Part shown: positions 1 to 11,650 of the stretch, piece after piece | How the letters are laid out: each line of letters starts with the position of its first letter | Numbering within the stretch: the first letter of the stretch is position 1 | Assembly (NCBI GenBank): GCA_014843695.1 | Contig: CM026387.1 | Coordinates: 80,176,341-80,240,340 of the forward strand | Direction of reading: 5' to 3' | Length of the DNA stretch: 64,000 nt | Source of the DNA: Archivesica marissinica | Taxonomy: Eukaryota > Mollusca > Bivalvia > Venerida > Vesicomyidae | Program-made: the position numbers and the translations under genes | Notes under the pieces: model-generated | Databases searched by the model: none | What the model saw: the letters and a program-made list of their open reading frames with translations, nothing else | Told to the model about the DNA's origin: nothing

Positions 1-2
1 CT

Positions 3-1010
3 ACTACTCTTCCAACAGCGACATGGAAAAATTTCCTCCGAAATGATAGCAATAAGTCCAACTTTTACCGCTTCCTTTCTCAGTCAATACCAGAAATACA
101 AGTTCCGCCTGGAAAATGTATCCTGTCTACTGTAGGGAATCAAGTGTTGCATACAAACAGTGAAATACCGGACATCACAGCCATAGTCCCATGCAATCAT
201 GAAGAAGCTGATTACCGTATGATGTTGCATGCAGCCAATGCCATGAACAACGGAGCCAAACAGATATCTATATCAGCGACAGATACTGATGTTGTGGTCC
301 TTGCAGTAGCCTTGTCAAGTCTTTATAAGGGATGTAAGATATGGGTAGCATTTGGCCATGGCGCCAAGGATTTTCGATATATTCCCGCCCACACTATATC
401 AGAAAAGCTAGGACCAGCATCTGCCTGGGGATTATTGTTATTGCATGCCATTTCTGGCTGTGATACTGTGTCCCAATTCGCGGGAATTGGAAAGAAAACT
501 GCCTTCGCAGTATGGGCATCATTACCTGAAATTCATACAGAGTTCAGGAAATTATCTTTAGCTCCAGAGTCAGTATCAAGTGATGACATGCTGATGTTGG
601 AACGGTTTGTTGTTCTGCTATACAGTAGAACATCCTCACTGTCGACGGTGAATGATGCCCGACAATATATGTTTGGATATCAAGGCAGACAGATTGATCA
701 CATCCCGCCTACCAAAGATGCCCTTCATCACATGTTCTTTAGGGCTGTCTTCCAGGCTGTCACGTATGGGTCAAATGCTGGTGAAATGCCCCCACTGCCT
801 TCACCATCAAATTGGGGATGGAAACAGGATGAGGATGAAAATATCTGGATACCTAACTGGACGACACTTCCCGAGGCCTCCAAGGCATGTCCGGAATTAA
901 TCAAATGTAAATGCCAAGTTGCATGTAGTGGACGTTGCAAATGTTGTAAGGCTAACTTGCCTTGCACAAAGTTGTGTTTATGTGGTGGCAACTGCGAGCG
1001 CGATAATTGA
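3..1010 (+). CDS. FEN1/PIN-like nuclease-fold protein with cysteine-rich tail, 5' end outside window
   Basis: The frame is open from base 3, with no stop until TGA at 1008-1010, so the gene enters from outside the window; the GTG at 144 is not a real start. About 335 residues are visible. Three acidic motifs in order match the metal site of FEN1/XPG-type PIN nucleases: HEEAD (198-212), DTD (282-290) and GCD (456-464). The last is followed by a helix-hairpin-helix-like GIGKKTA (483-503). The C-terminus (about 903-1004) is a cysteine cluster with the pattern CxCx4Cx3CxCC..CxxxCxCxxxC, resembling a CXC/tesmin DNA-binding tail. Proteins of this make-up are multicopy and uncharacterised in many invertebrates, which suggests a mobile-element or recently amplified gene; this last point is inference. 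No disabling change is visible. Related copies lie at 30.2-32.0 kb and 24.2 kb. Nuclease activity is inferred from motifs only. Confidence 0.75.
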   Translation, partial: TTLPTATWKNFLRNDSNKSNFYRFLSQSIPEIQVPPGKCILSTVGNQVLHTNSEIPDITAIVPCNHEEADYRMMLHAANAMNNGAKQISISATDTDVVVLAVALSSLYKGCKIWVAFGHGAKDFRYIPAHTISEKLGPASAWGLLLLHAISGCDTVSQFAGIGKKTAFAVWASLPEIHTEFRKLSLAPESVSSDDMLMLERFVVLLYSRTSSLSTVNDARQYMFGYQGRQIDHIPPTKDALHHMFFRAVFQAVTYGSNAGEMPPLPSPSNWGWKQDEDENIWIPNWTTLPEASKACPELIKCKCQVACSGRCKCCKANLPCTKLCLCGGNCERDN

Positions 1011-1126
1011 AAACTGTTATCAATCAATTTGGAGATTAGACTGATGTTTTTACTTTAAATTCGTGATATGGACCGTGTTTTGCTACAATTAGCCTACTGA
1101 CGTATACAGTCTACGCAATGTGTCCT

Positions 1127-1362
1127 TATTATGCAATTTGTATAGCAATACATTTAATTCATTGAACTTGTTGAACTTAATTAAACTGAAATAATTAATA
1201 ATCTACAATACAATAGACTAAAATTAATGTTTAAACTACATAATATACTGTAGTTTAAACATTAATTTTAGTCTATTGTATTGTAGATTATTAATTATTT
1301 CAGTTTAATTAAGTTCAACAAGTTCAATGAATTAAATGTATTGCTATACAAATTGCATAATA
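1127..1362. repeat. Perfect inverted repeat, 114-bp arms, 8-bp loop
   Basis: Arms 1127-1240 and 1249-1362 are exact reverse complements over 114 bp, separated by TAATATAC (1241-1248). It lies about 120 bp after the stop codon of the PIN-like gene. The arms are AT-rich. A perfect palindrome this long is either very young, maintained by gene conversion, a foldback element, or a foldback artefact of sequencing or assembly. Confidence 0.97.
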
Positions 1363-1370
1363 GACAATTT

Positions 1371-2000
1371 GACCTTCACAAAGGTCACTATGAAGGTCAA
1401 GGTCAAGCATTGTATGTTAGAGAGGAGTAATGATCATATGTACTGTAGAACATTGGGAAATAATCCCAGAACTTTAAAACAAGTTTTGTATACCATAAAT
1501 TGTCTTTATAAGATTAAACTATATTTCATATTAAATTACCCCACCCGCTTATAAACGTCTGTATATTTTTTGTTGAGCATTTTCATAACCGGGTGCTAGT
1601 ATTATGAGTTGCAGGTGTTGTAGAAAGTATTTAAATAAGAGTAAGCAGCTATTTTACTGGAATGTATTGCAATTTTAGTGAATTTATTGTTCAAATAGTC
1701 ACATTTGTCGTATATTTGACCTTTTGACCTCCAATATGACCTTGACCTTCACATATAATGGGCACTGCGTTACTCAGTATTGTTTGTGTTTACAATTATG
1801 AACATATTACAGTTTATTTTATTTGGATAAATTAATAAACAAAAGAGTTATAGCCATGTTAGTATTTTCTGGCTGAACGGCGGCCATCTTGGCGGCCATC
1901 TTGGATTCTGGGAAGCACGTGACCTCTCAAGCGTGTCTCCTGGGCTCAAATGAAAGTTCGTGATCTAAGCTATCAACATGCAAAAGATGGTGCTTTCTTC
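1371..2000. other. Non-coding stretch with TCAAGGTCA-type motifs
   Basis: I see no gene. It contains TGACCT/AGGTCA half-site clusters at about 1371-1405 and 1718-1750, and a short direct repeat of GGCGGCCATCTTGG near 1880-1905. It may be the 3' flank of the PIN-like element. Confidence 0.5.
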
Positions 2001-2083
2001 CATAAATGCACGATTCTTACACCAGGGATCCTCAGAGTGGGAAAACAATTAATTCCAATAATTCATTTTCTGTCATATTTCCA

Positions 2084-2220
2084 GTAGTTATATTGGATAT
2101 AAATTTAGAAGCGTCACACCTCCACATGTCCCCACAAAACAAGGACCCTTTCGACAGAAGTACCATCACAGGAGTTGGTACCCTGGACACAGAGAAATAT
2201 GACGTGGAGGTCCCTGGATG
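2084..2220 (+). CDS. Weak candidate terminal exon
   Basis: A plausible acceptor (pyrimidine-rich, ending TTTCCAG) precedes about 45 open codons ending in TGA at 2218-2220; the last residues read YDVEVPG. The composition is protein-like (for example DPFDRSTITGVGTLDTEKYD), but I recognise no family and see no partner exon. The following DNA is a G-rich run (2223-2245). It may equally be chance. Confidence 0.2.
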
Positions 2221-2249
2221 ATTGGGGGCGGGGGCGGGGGCGTGGCCGC

Positions 2250-3510
2250 GCTAGAAGGGAACCCGAGGGTCCAATACTACTACCGAGCGAAGTTGCCCAC
2301 CCCGGTGTCTACAGAACCGACTTAGAAACATAATCATCTTCGAGAAAGCAGTCGTCCACATTCCTACACAGAGTGGGCTATAAATCATCGTTATTTCCAA
2401 ATCAAAGTCAATCCTCCACAACGTGCACGTCGTCACCTAGGCACAGCCCACAGCAGGGTAATGGGTCAACTACTTCGCTGACGGAAGCCTCGCTATCGGA
2501 ACAGTAGAAGCCGCGTGACTCAGTATGAGTGGCAACAGACTAACTTACCTACTTGGCGAGGCAGCAATGCTCGGTGCTGGAGACGGCGGAGAGCTGGCGA
2601 TTGTTTTAACCCACTCCTTCAATGAGACGGTGGGACGTGACTTCTAGATAGCGACGAGGACCACAGCGAAGAAACCGGAGCCATTCATGCTGCTGTGAGC
2701 TGACAAATGGTGGAGGATGTGGCCCTAAAAGGGACCACCCGCTTCGAAAGAAAGGATACAGGATGTGTCACCCTGGGAAGAACTCGATGCCTCTACAGAT
2801 GTCTACATAAGCATCGTAGCAGACAACATAAACTACTTAGAGAAACCAGTCGCCCACATGCCTCGGCAGCGGCGACTATAAATAAATTAACAAGTAGATT
2901 CGTTCCAAATCTTTGCTACAAGAATTCGCCAGCACGATATACTTTTAACTTTTCACTTTTTCTAATATTAGAATGAAGATTGGGTTATAATATTAAACAC
3001 ATGTAAAATGCTCGGGCTTTGTTAAGTCAAACATACCTAATCTTTCTGGCCAAAAACTTAATCAAAAACAAAATGTGTTAAGAATGTTGTATATTCCACT
3101 ATTTTAACTAATACAATGTTTGTAAATACTGTGTTTATGTAGTATATGTTGTACAAACCATTGGCCTAATATGTTGTCTTCTAGAACTATACATTATTGC
3201 GATATAAAACCATACGTATTAAATATGTTAACAACCGGGACTGGTACCCATAATAACAACTGGAATTGTAGATGAGGGCACCATACTATATTTCTAAACA
3301 ACTGTTGCCGAGAATCTGCTAATTATTTCCTAGGTTACCTATGAAACCCATTCCTGGTTTGTTACGCCCAGTAACTACATATAGCAAGAGACAAATGCTT
3401 ATATCAACACATACATAAACTAATGGAGTTTGTGAATACATCCAAGTATATCTATCGGCACATATGACGATAACTATATAAATGCGTTATATATCATTAA
3501 ATAATAAAAG
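2250..3510. other. No recognisable gene
   Basis: Two stretches, near 2310-2385 and 2795-2885, look like diverged copies of each other (both contain a 'GAAA-CAGTCG-CCCACAT' type run followed by CTATAAAT). Otherwise I see only AT-rich unique sequence. Confidence 0.4.
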
Positions 3511-3511
3511 A

Positions 3512-4345
3512 GATAAATGTATTATAATATTATAAACAATGTAGATATAAACGTGCTAAAATATTATAAACAATATAGATATAAATGTGTTATACTATTA
3601 TAAACAATATAAATATAAATGTATTATAATATTATATAGATATAAATGTGTTATAATATTATAAACAATATAGATATAAACGTGCTAAAATATTATAAAC
3701 AATATAGATATAAATGTGTTATACTATTATAAACAATATAAATATAAATGTATTATAATATTATATAGATATAATTGTGTTATAATATTATAAACAATAT
3801 AAATATAAATGTGTTATAATATTATAAACAATATAGATATAAATGTGTTATAATATTATAAACAATATAGATATAAATGTATTACATATCATAAACAATA
3901 TAGATATAATGTGTTATAATATTATAAACAATATAAATATAAATGTGTTATAATATTATAAACAATATAGATATAAATGTATTACACTATTATAAACAAT
4001 ATAAATATAAATGTGTTATAATATTATAAACAATATAGATATAAATGTGTTATAACATTATAAACAATATAGATATAAATGTGTTACATATCATAAACAA
4101 TATAGATATAAATGTGTTATAATATTATAAACAATATAGATATAAATGTGTTATAATATTATAAACAATATAGATATAAATGTATTATACTATTATAAAC
4201 AATATAAATATAAATGTGTTATAATATTATAAACAATATAGATATAAATGTGTTATAACATTATAAACAATATAGATATAAATGTATTACATATCATAAA
4301 CAATATAGATATAAATGTGTTATAATATTATAAACAATATAGATA
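3512..4345. repeat. AT-rich 34-bp minisatellite
   Basis: The unit is about 34 bp with core TATAAACAATATAGATATAA followed by ATGTGTTATAATAT, about 24 copies with frequent small variants. It passes directly into the related 33-bp array that follows. Confidence 0.9.
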
Positions 4346-5178
4346 TAAATGTATTACATATCATAAACAATAGAGATATGACGGTATTACATATCATAAA
4401 CAATAAAGATATGACGGTATTACATATAATAAACAATAAAGATATGACGGTATTACATATCATAAACAATAGAGATATGACGGTATTACATATCATAAGC
4501 AATAGAGATATGACGGTATTACATATCATAAACAATAGAGATATGACGGTATTACATATCATAAACAATAGAGATATGACGGTATTACATATCATAAACA
4601 ATAGAGATATGACGGTATTACATATCATAAACAATAAAGATATGACGGTATTACATATAATAAACAATAAAGATATGACGGTATTACATATCATAAACAA
4701 TAGAGATATGACGGTATTACATATCATAAGCAATAGAGATATGACGGTATTACATATCATAAACAATAGAGATATGACGATATTACATATCATAAACAAT
4801 AGAGATATGACGGTATTACATATCATAAGCAATAGAGATATGACGGTATTACATATCATAAGCAATAGAGATATGACGGTATTACATATCATAAACAATA
4901 GAGATATGACGGTATTACATATCATAAGCAATAGAGATATGACGGTATTACATATCATAAACAATAGAGATATGACGGTATTACATATCATAAGCAATAG
5001 AGATATGACGGTATTACATATTATAAACAATATAGATATGACGGTATTACATATCATAAGCAATAGATATGACGGTATTACATATCATAAACAATAGAGA
5101 TATGACGGTATTACATATCATAAGCAATAGAGATATGACGGTATTACATATTATAAACAATATAGATATGAATGTACA
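4346..5178. repeat. 33-bp minisatellite derived from the preceding array
   Basis: The unit is 33 bp (ATGACGGTATTACATATCAT followed by AAACAATAGAGAT), about 25 copies. One base shorter than the 34-bp neighbour, it is a multiple of three, so long frames stay open on both strands (11-residue repeat). These frames have no non-repetitive part and are not taken as genes. Confidence 0.92.
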
Positions 5179-5386
5179 TGTACATATATTAAGCAATAAA
5201 TCCAATTCATGTAAAGAAACAAACAAGCGTAAATTATAAAACTATTGTTTTGTATAGTATCGTTGTACATGGAGAGGTTAGTTACCATAGTTACTTATTA
5301 CACCTGTTTAATGTCCGCAATTTCAAAATAACGCTAATCGAAATTTATCCACCTTCATATATTATGCAAATACTGTTAATTAACAT

Positions 5387-5802
5387 TAATGTGATGTTGA
5401 TTCTGCTCACAGCTATATATGCTCGTCTGTCTATAAATGCTTACTGTTGTAACATGATTGTTTTGCTATAACCATATATAATATGTTTATTAATGTGATG
5501 TTGATTCTGCTCACAGCTATATATGCTCGTCTGTCTATAAATGCTTACTGTTGTAACATGATTGTTTTGCTATAACCATATATAATATGTTTATTAATGT
5601 GATGTTGATTCTGCTCACAGCTATATATGCTCGTCTGTCTATAAATGCTTACTGTTGTAACATGATTGTTTTGCTATAACCATATATAATATGTTTATTA
5701 ATGTGATGTTGATTCTGCTCACAGCTATATATGCTCGTCTGTCTATAAATGCTTACTGTTGTAATATGATTGTTTTGCTATAACCATATATAATATGTTT
5801 GA
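5387..5802. repeat. 104-bp tandem repeat, four copies
   Basis: TAATGTGATGTTGATTCTGC recurs at 5387, 5491, 5595 and 5699, exactly 104 bp apart. The copies are almost identical, so the amplification is recent. Confidence 0.95.
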
Positions 5803-5950
5803 TAGCAATGAATGAATTGTATTACGGCGAAAATAAAATGGGTTCCTCCTGAAACTAACTTTCTTAAGATGTGCGTATTAATAGAATATTGTAAGATTTA
5901 AGCTTACGGCTTATCACTGTTAAAATGTTGCAAGAAACAAACACCGCCCA

Positions 5951-7036
5951 ACATGAACAACATAGCTCATGGCCACGTATAAACAACCTAGCTCACGGTC
6001 ATGTATAAACAACATAGCTCACGATGACGTATAAACAACATAGATTACGGTCATGTATAAACAACATAGCTCACGATGACGTATAAACAACATAGATTAC
6101 GGTCATGTATAAACAACCTAGCTCACAGTCATGTATAAACAACATAGCTCACAGTCATGTATAAACAACATAGCTCACGGTCACGTATAAACAACATAGC
6201 TCACGGTCACGTATGAACAACCTAGCTCACGGTTATGTATAAACAACCTAGCTCACGGTCATGTATAAACAACATAGCTCACGGTCACGTATGAACAACA
6301 CAGCTCACGGTCATGTATAAACAACATAGTTCACGGTCACGTGTAAACAACCTAGCTCACGGTCATGTATAAACAACATAGCTCACGGTCACGTATAAAC
6401 AACATAGCTCACGGTCATGTATAAACAACCTAGCTCACGGTCACGTATAAACAACATAGCTCACAGTCACGTATAAACAACATAGCTCACGGTCACGTAT
6501 AAACAACATAGCTCCCGATGACGTATAAACAACATAGCTCACGGTCATGTATAAACAACATAGCTCACGGTCATGTATAGACAACATAGCTCACGGTCAT
6601 GTATAAACAACATAGCTCCCGATGACGAATAAACAGCATAGCTCACGGTCATGTATAAACAACATAGCTCACGGTCATGTATAAACAACATAGCTCACGG
6701 TCATGTATAAACAACATAGCTCACGGTCACGTATAAACAACATAGCTCCCGATGACGTATAAACAACATAGCTCACGGTCGTGTATAAACAACCTAGCTC
6801 ACGGTCACGTATAAACAGCATAGCTCGCGGTCACGTATAAACAACATAGCTCACGGTCATGTATAAACAACATAGCTCACGGTCACGTATAAACAACATA
6901 GCTCACGGTCACGTATAAACAGCATAGCTCACGGTCACGTATAAACAACATAGCTCACGGTCACGTATAAACAACATAGCTCACGGTCACGTATAAACAA
7001 CATAGCTCACGGTCACGTATAAACAACATAGCTCAC
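5951..7036. repeat. 26-bp minisatellite
   Basis: The unit is ACAACATAGCTCACGGTCAC plus GTATAA (26 bp), about 42 copies, with C/T and A/C variants scattered and a CCCGATGACG variant recurring. On the minus strand each unit reads CCGTGAGCTATG, a 5'-splice-site-like GTGAGC. Confidence 0.95.
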
Positions 7037-7431
7037 GTTCCGCGCAGTTACTTGCCTGTTATTGCATACAGTCCGCGCAGTTACTTGCCTGTTATTGCAT
7101 ACATGCCGTACAGTTACTTGCCTGTTATTGCATACATGCCGTACAGTTACTTGCCTGTTATTGCATACATGCCGTACAGTTACTTGCCTGTTATTGCATA
7201 CATGCCGTACAGTTTGCCTGTTATTGCATACAGTCCGCGCAGTTACTTGCCTGTTATTGCATACAGTCCGCGCAGTTACTTGCCTGTTATTGCATACAGT
7301 CCGCGCAGTTACTTGCCTGTTATTGCATACATGCCATACAGTTACTTGCCTGTTATTGCATACAGTCCGCGCAGTTACTTGCCTGTTATTGCATACATGC
7401 CATACAGTTACTTGCCTGTTATTGCATACAT
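7037..7431. repeat. 33-bp minisatellite carrying CAG|GCAAGT on the minus strand
   Basis: The unit is 33 bp (core TTACTTGCCTGTTATTGCAT), 12 copies, two alternating variants (CCGCGCAG and ATGCCGTACAG) and one copy with a short deletion near 7211. It abuts the 26-bp array without a spacer. The minus strand reads AACAGGCAAGTAACTG, a consensus GC-AG intron donor. The open frames are repeat artefacts. Confidence 0.95.
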
Positions 7432-7767
7432 TGTATGTGGGATTATTCAAACATCTTAATTTTTCATTTGCTTGTCAATTACGGTTGCTTTCTTTCAGCG
7501 TGACTCATATGAGTGTTGTAATAATATAATATCCAATTACAACTATGTAAAGAGCGTGACATTTAGTCTGTCAGGTTGTATGTCTGCTACAAGTTTACAT
7601 ATGTTTCATAATTGTCCAACTTAATTATCTCGCTAAATATAGTATTTATCATTATTAATAATAATACAGTATTCAATGCCTGGTGAGGTAATAGAAACGC
7701 CAATGCTCTCGATCACTGACTGTTGATTCATGTGCGAATACATTCATTTGTTTCATAACATCTAATC

Positions 7768-8022
7768 TAAGGCTGTCTGATTAGCGCAGTGGTTAGTGTG
7801 CTGATTCTCACCAATGTAACTCGAGTTCGATCCTCGGACCGGGACGTATGTGAGATGGTACGGTGGTCGCCAGATCGGACAGGTGGGTTTTCTCCGTGTT
7901 CTCCGGTTTCCTGTCACACGAATGACCACAGTTACGCTTTCATCCGCCCCAACGAGAGTGATTAATATAAGTTGTTAGAACTTGCTTCGCAGTCGTTGTA
8001 TACAAAATAAAGTTTAAACATA
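7768..8022 (+). mobile_element. tRNA-derived SINE, family F (full length, with TSD)
   Basis: The head has a Pol III A box (TTAGCGCAGTGGTTAG) and a B box (GAGTTCGATCC); the body contains GGTGGGTTTTCTCCGTGTTC. The tail, GAGAGTGATTAATATAAGTT and onward, is shared with family A. A 13-bp target-site duplication, ATAACATCTAATC, flanks it at 7755-7767 and 8023-8035, which fixes both ends and shows LINE-mediated insertion. Confidence 0.9.
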
Positions 8023-8318
8023 ATAACATCTAATCCGAAACAGTTTATGTTACAACATGCAGCTAGATTATCAGACATATTTTATGTCAAAGATTATATT
8101 ATAAATATTTTATCTTGTCATAATCTATATATTGCATTTCATTAGTCGGAATAAAAGTAAGCACACACAAGCGCGCGTTCTATTTAAGCGTATTACAGTT
8201 AATACATTAGAACGCACTAACGATATTTAGCTAAATATTTACGAATTAACGAGTTTTATATAGATAAGATATGTTTGCTTGTTTTACTTAATTCATCATT
8301 CTTTATTAGACATATGTA

Positions 8319-8515
8319 CAGTATACATCCGTTTTGTCGAATTATATCGGACCGAACAAAATACTTCGACATTACCGAAGTTTGACGTAACGAAATTCGA
8401 TATAAACAGATCCAGTTATATGTAAAATGATAGTGTCTGAGACGGGACGTTGATCCGACTTCGAGATAACCGGAGAATTCGACATAACCGAGTTTGACAT
8501 AACGGATGTAGACTG
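8319..8515. mobile_element. TA-flanked MITE, family 1 (CAGT...ACTG ends)
   Basis: A 197-bp element with terminal inverted repeats (CAGTATACATCCGTTTTGTC and its partner GACATAACGGATGTAGACTG), flanked by TA on both sides. The internal sequence is built of TTCGACATAACCGAA-like motifs. TA target and CAGT ends suggest Tc1/mariner-pogo mobilisation. A second copy of identical length is at 19157-19353. Confidence 0.85.
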
Positions 8516-8663
8516 TATTTGCATACGAATACACATGCATACTCAAAACGTGTTTACAAACACGATATACCAAATACGACATGAAGGAATACAATATGGC
8601 ATTAAAGAAAATGTGCTTGTTAAAAATACAAATGAAAAATAGAACATAATTAATTTGGCTTAA

Positions 8664-8760
8664 ACAATATTTAATACATATAACATACAACGACATATAT
8701 CATAATTACATAATGCAAAGGATCAAGTAGGAAGCTAAAAGTAGCTTTCATAGAAAGTTT
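8664..8760. repeat. Dispersed repeat of unknown class
   Basis: The stretch around CATAATGCAAAGGATCAAGT and AGCTAAAA-TAGCTTT recurs at 54577-54690. Two copies in the window show it is interspersed; class not determined. Confidence 0.6.
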
Positions 8761-10060
8761 TCCTTAAATTTATTTATATAACGTATACTACTACAATTAC
8801 AAGTAATGCATACTATATTGCATCGTTGTTTTATTTTCCATGATATAATTATCTCCGATATGTATTGCCAGTATGTGTAGCATTCGTTATATACAAATAT
8901 ATATGAGCTTGTCGCAATAGTCTCGTGTGTTATTAAGATTATGCCATATAGGTTAATTCTTTTTTTAAAAATGTTATTAAAAGAAATCAGAAAAATATTG
9001 TATCGAGGAAAAATATCAACTTACCTAATCGTAGACTGCAAATAATATAGTTCTGCTCCAAATAAGTTGAAAACTCAATCTAAAAAAGTGGTTTTATAGC
9101 GAAGCTGCTCACACATGCCATACTAGCGAACCTGTTTCCAACAAGTCATCAAAATGGGCGTCTCTTAACAAGGCAAATCATATGATACGGCGCATGCGCC
9201 ATTAATAATGAATGATACAAAAGCTGTGTAAAATGTTACTTAATCCCCATGGAAACGGGTCCAATTCACTTACGGAATAAATGGTTGAGGAAAATGAGTA
9301 AGGACCGACGGTAGAGCCGAATCTGAATAATTTCGTTTATTACTAAGAGTCGCTTGTTGAGAGTTGTCATTTCGACAGATCGAGGCTGGTCTGCTAATTG
9401 TCTGTCATTCTACACGCTGGCATTCGACAATAGTCAATGTCCACTTACCCAATCTCGTATAAATCAATTATAATGAAACCATTTGGTGTGGGCACCACGG
9501 GTAACTAAAGTGGGCAACCCATTGTATAAGCTGACCAGCTGGTTTAGCATCAACCAGATAGATAGGTCATTTTTAATTTACACCGTATTTTTAAGAACAA
9601 GAATACAGCCATACAGTGTGTATCATGGCCGTACCGGTTTTCGGACCTCTAGTCAGTCTCTTATATAACGGTATGAAATAATGGTACGGTGTATAAACGA
9701 TCATTCTAGCATTTAATGCGCTTGACGTAACTAAGATTGCATAACATCTTTTAAAATGAAACCACAATTTCACTCGCAGATGAATTCAACATCGAGTCAA
9801 AAAGGACCAATCAAATTCCAGGTAACAGAAATGAATTTTCCGCCATTTTCACATGCTGGTGCGTGACCTCGCACAGTTATGGTATGAGGCTTCGCTCGTT
9901 ACTAAAACAAACAAATATTTGTTTATTTATACCTCTGTATGGAGATGCTTAGTGTACACGTGAATAACATTAATGAAAACATCAACATGTACATATTTTT
10001 GAAATATAACGCGAAAAGTTACCTGTATTTTACTCATTTTCCTGTTTGGCAGTTTTGGCG
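8761..10060. other. No recognisable gene
   Basis: AT-rich intergenic or intronic DNA; I see no exon with convincing borders and no clear repeat. Confidence 0.4.
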
Positions 10061-10077
10061 TGTGTCTCATTATGTGA

Positions 10078-10149
10078 ATAATCTGGAAACTGGCTGCTTA
10101 CAACAGGTTGGCTGCTTAATAGAGGTGATCACTAATACAGGTTTAACTG
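10078..10149 (+). mobile_element. Right half of MITE family 2
   Basis: It contains ACTGGCTGCTTA, GGTTGGCTGCTTAATAGAGG and ends CAGGTTTAACTG, matching the right part of the element at 19482-19659. The left half is missing. Confidence 0.75.
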
Positions 10150-10405
10150 TAAATCATTGTTGACCCTCGCCTTAGTGGCGGTTTTCTTGATTAACCCATT
10201 TAACACTGGCATGGACTGGTCCATGATATGTTTAGACCACTAAATTAATCAGAAAATTACATTTGAACCAGTTCATTGATCAAAATTGGTAAACTTGTCT
10301 AAGAATAGTAAAATTACTTGCACAAAGTGCGGAGTTTTTGTAAGCATAATTAGAGGTCTAGTGTTGAAAGGGTTAATAGTATTTTGCAAATTAGTACATA
10401 AACAT

Positions 10406-10505
10406 AGGATCTTACATTCGTGATGATTTCATACAATATTTTATGAAACGAGTTTTGGAATGTTGCTATTAAAGCGAGCCTTTTGGAGATGTGGAATGAA
10501 ATCAC
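10406..10505. mobile_element. Diverged copy of foldback element
   Basis: It matches the left arm of the inverted-repeat element at 13561-13713 (AGGATCTTACATTCG ... ATGAAACGAGTTTTGGAATG) and then a shortened return arm ending GGAATGAAATCACC. Confidence 0.65.
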
Positions 10506-10548
10506 CAAGAGTGTAAAGCTCCTTTTAACCACATTACCACAATAACAA

Positions 10549-10692
10549 CGTAACGGTGTGTATATTAACCCAATATGTGAGGTGATATGTAGACAGCCCG
10601 GTTAGTTCAGTCGGTAGAGCAATCGCCCTGTAAGCGAGAGGTCCCGGGTTCGAGTCCCGGACTGGCTGCATGTTTTTCTCACCTGGGTTACA
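10549..10692 (+). repeat. Direct repeat unit 1 carrying a tRNA-like sequence (possible LTR)
   Basis: This 144-bp unit starts (C/T)GTAACGGT and ends CTGGGTTACA. It is almost identical to 10801-10939, 252 bp downstream. The TGTAAC...GTTACA ends resemble LTR termini. The spacer (10693-10800) ends in TTGGGGAGTA, a possible short polypurine tract. No primer-binding site was recognised and flanking duplications do not match, so a plain tandem duplication remains possible. Confidence 0.6.
10596..10668 (+). tRNA. tRNA-like gene or pseudogene, loop reads TGT (Thr-like)
   Basis: 73 nt with D arm (GTTC/GAGC), anticodon stem TCGC/GCGA, T arm CCGGG-TTCGAGT-CCCGG and intact A and B boxes. The acceptor stem is imperfect (C-C mismatch at position 2, G-T closing pair) and the anticodon loop CCTGTAA has C instead of T at position 33. 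The 5' part resembles tRNA-Lys. It is likely a mobile tRNA-derived sequence rather than a working tRNA. Confidence 0.45.
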
Positions 10693-10800
10693 CAGTCCCC
10701 CTCTTCGTGGACGTTACATTATAAACTCCGAGAAATAGTTCACAATATATCTCTATCCCTATGGAAATTCATGGAAGAATTCCAATTTAGTTGGGGAGTA

Positions 10801-10939
10801 TGTAACGGTATGTATATTAACCCAATATGTGAGGTGATATGTAGACAGCCCGGTTAGTTCAGTCGGTAGAGCAATCGCCCTGTAAGCGAGAGGTCCCGGG
10901 TTCGAGTCCCGGACTGGCTGCATGCTCACCTGGGTTACA
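10801..10939 (+). repeat. Direct repeat unit 2 carrying a tRNA-like sequence (possible LTR)
   Basis: 139 bp, starting TGTAACGGTA and ending CTGGGTTACA, near-identical to 10549-10692 apart from a 5-bp difference after the tRNA part and a few substitutions. Confidence 0.6.
10848..10920 (+). tRNA. Second tRNA-like copy (Thr-like TGT loop)
   Basis: Identical to 10596-10668 over all 73 nt, including the acceptor mismatch and C33. Shared defects mean both arose by copying one already defective sequence. Confidence 0.45.
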
Positions 10940-11650
10940 GTCAGTAAATAATTAACGTTGAAAAAGAAAGTGTTCTGTTTGCCTCTATACTTTGAGCCTT
11001 ATTACGTCTCATGGACATCAGTAATTCGTACACTGTAGTAAATATTCCTCGATAATTAAACAACAACACGCCAAAAATAGACACAATACATTTTTAATCA
11101 CAATACTGTATTTCACTTCTGCATAAAACAGAAAATGTATTGTATGTAACAATGGTGATGTTGAGGACGAGTTTCATTTATGTTGATATGTAATAAATAT
11201 AATGTATTAAGAAAACGATATATAGCTAAATAGTATACTGAGCGCCCGAACATGGTCAAATTTATTGAATTATTGGACATTAATGGCAAACTGATCAAAT
11301 TAATACATTTTCTGCAATGTACTTTTAAAATGCATTTTAATTTACTTAATGAGTACAATTGATACATTATTTGCTTTGTGTATATATTTATTTATACATG
11401 TTTATCCGTCATGTATGTTTTAGTGTAAATGGATATATAGTTATCCTCTGTGTGTTGTCGATCAACACATGTTTCATATAGTTACATGTTTCATATTGAT
11501 CTAGATCAAATGTTATTAATGTATTTGTTGGATGAGAGGCTACATGCCTAAATCCCAAAATAAAATTTCTGTTCTGTTCTGTTCATATTTTAACATTTTA
11601 TTGATTTTCAACGGCAATGTTGCAAACTATATGTCAAATTTGTGAAAAGC

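Noticed and set aside
4315..5097. 260-codon plus-strand and 247-codon minus-strand frames
   Set aside because: Pure 33-bp repeat, open on both strands; no unique N- or C-terminal part.
7013..7529. Overlapping frames of 135-155 codons
   Set aside because: Generated by the 33-bp array; three frames open at once.
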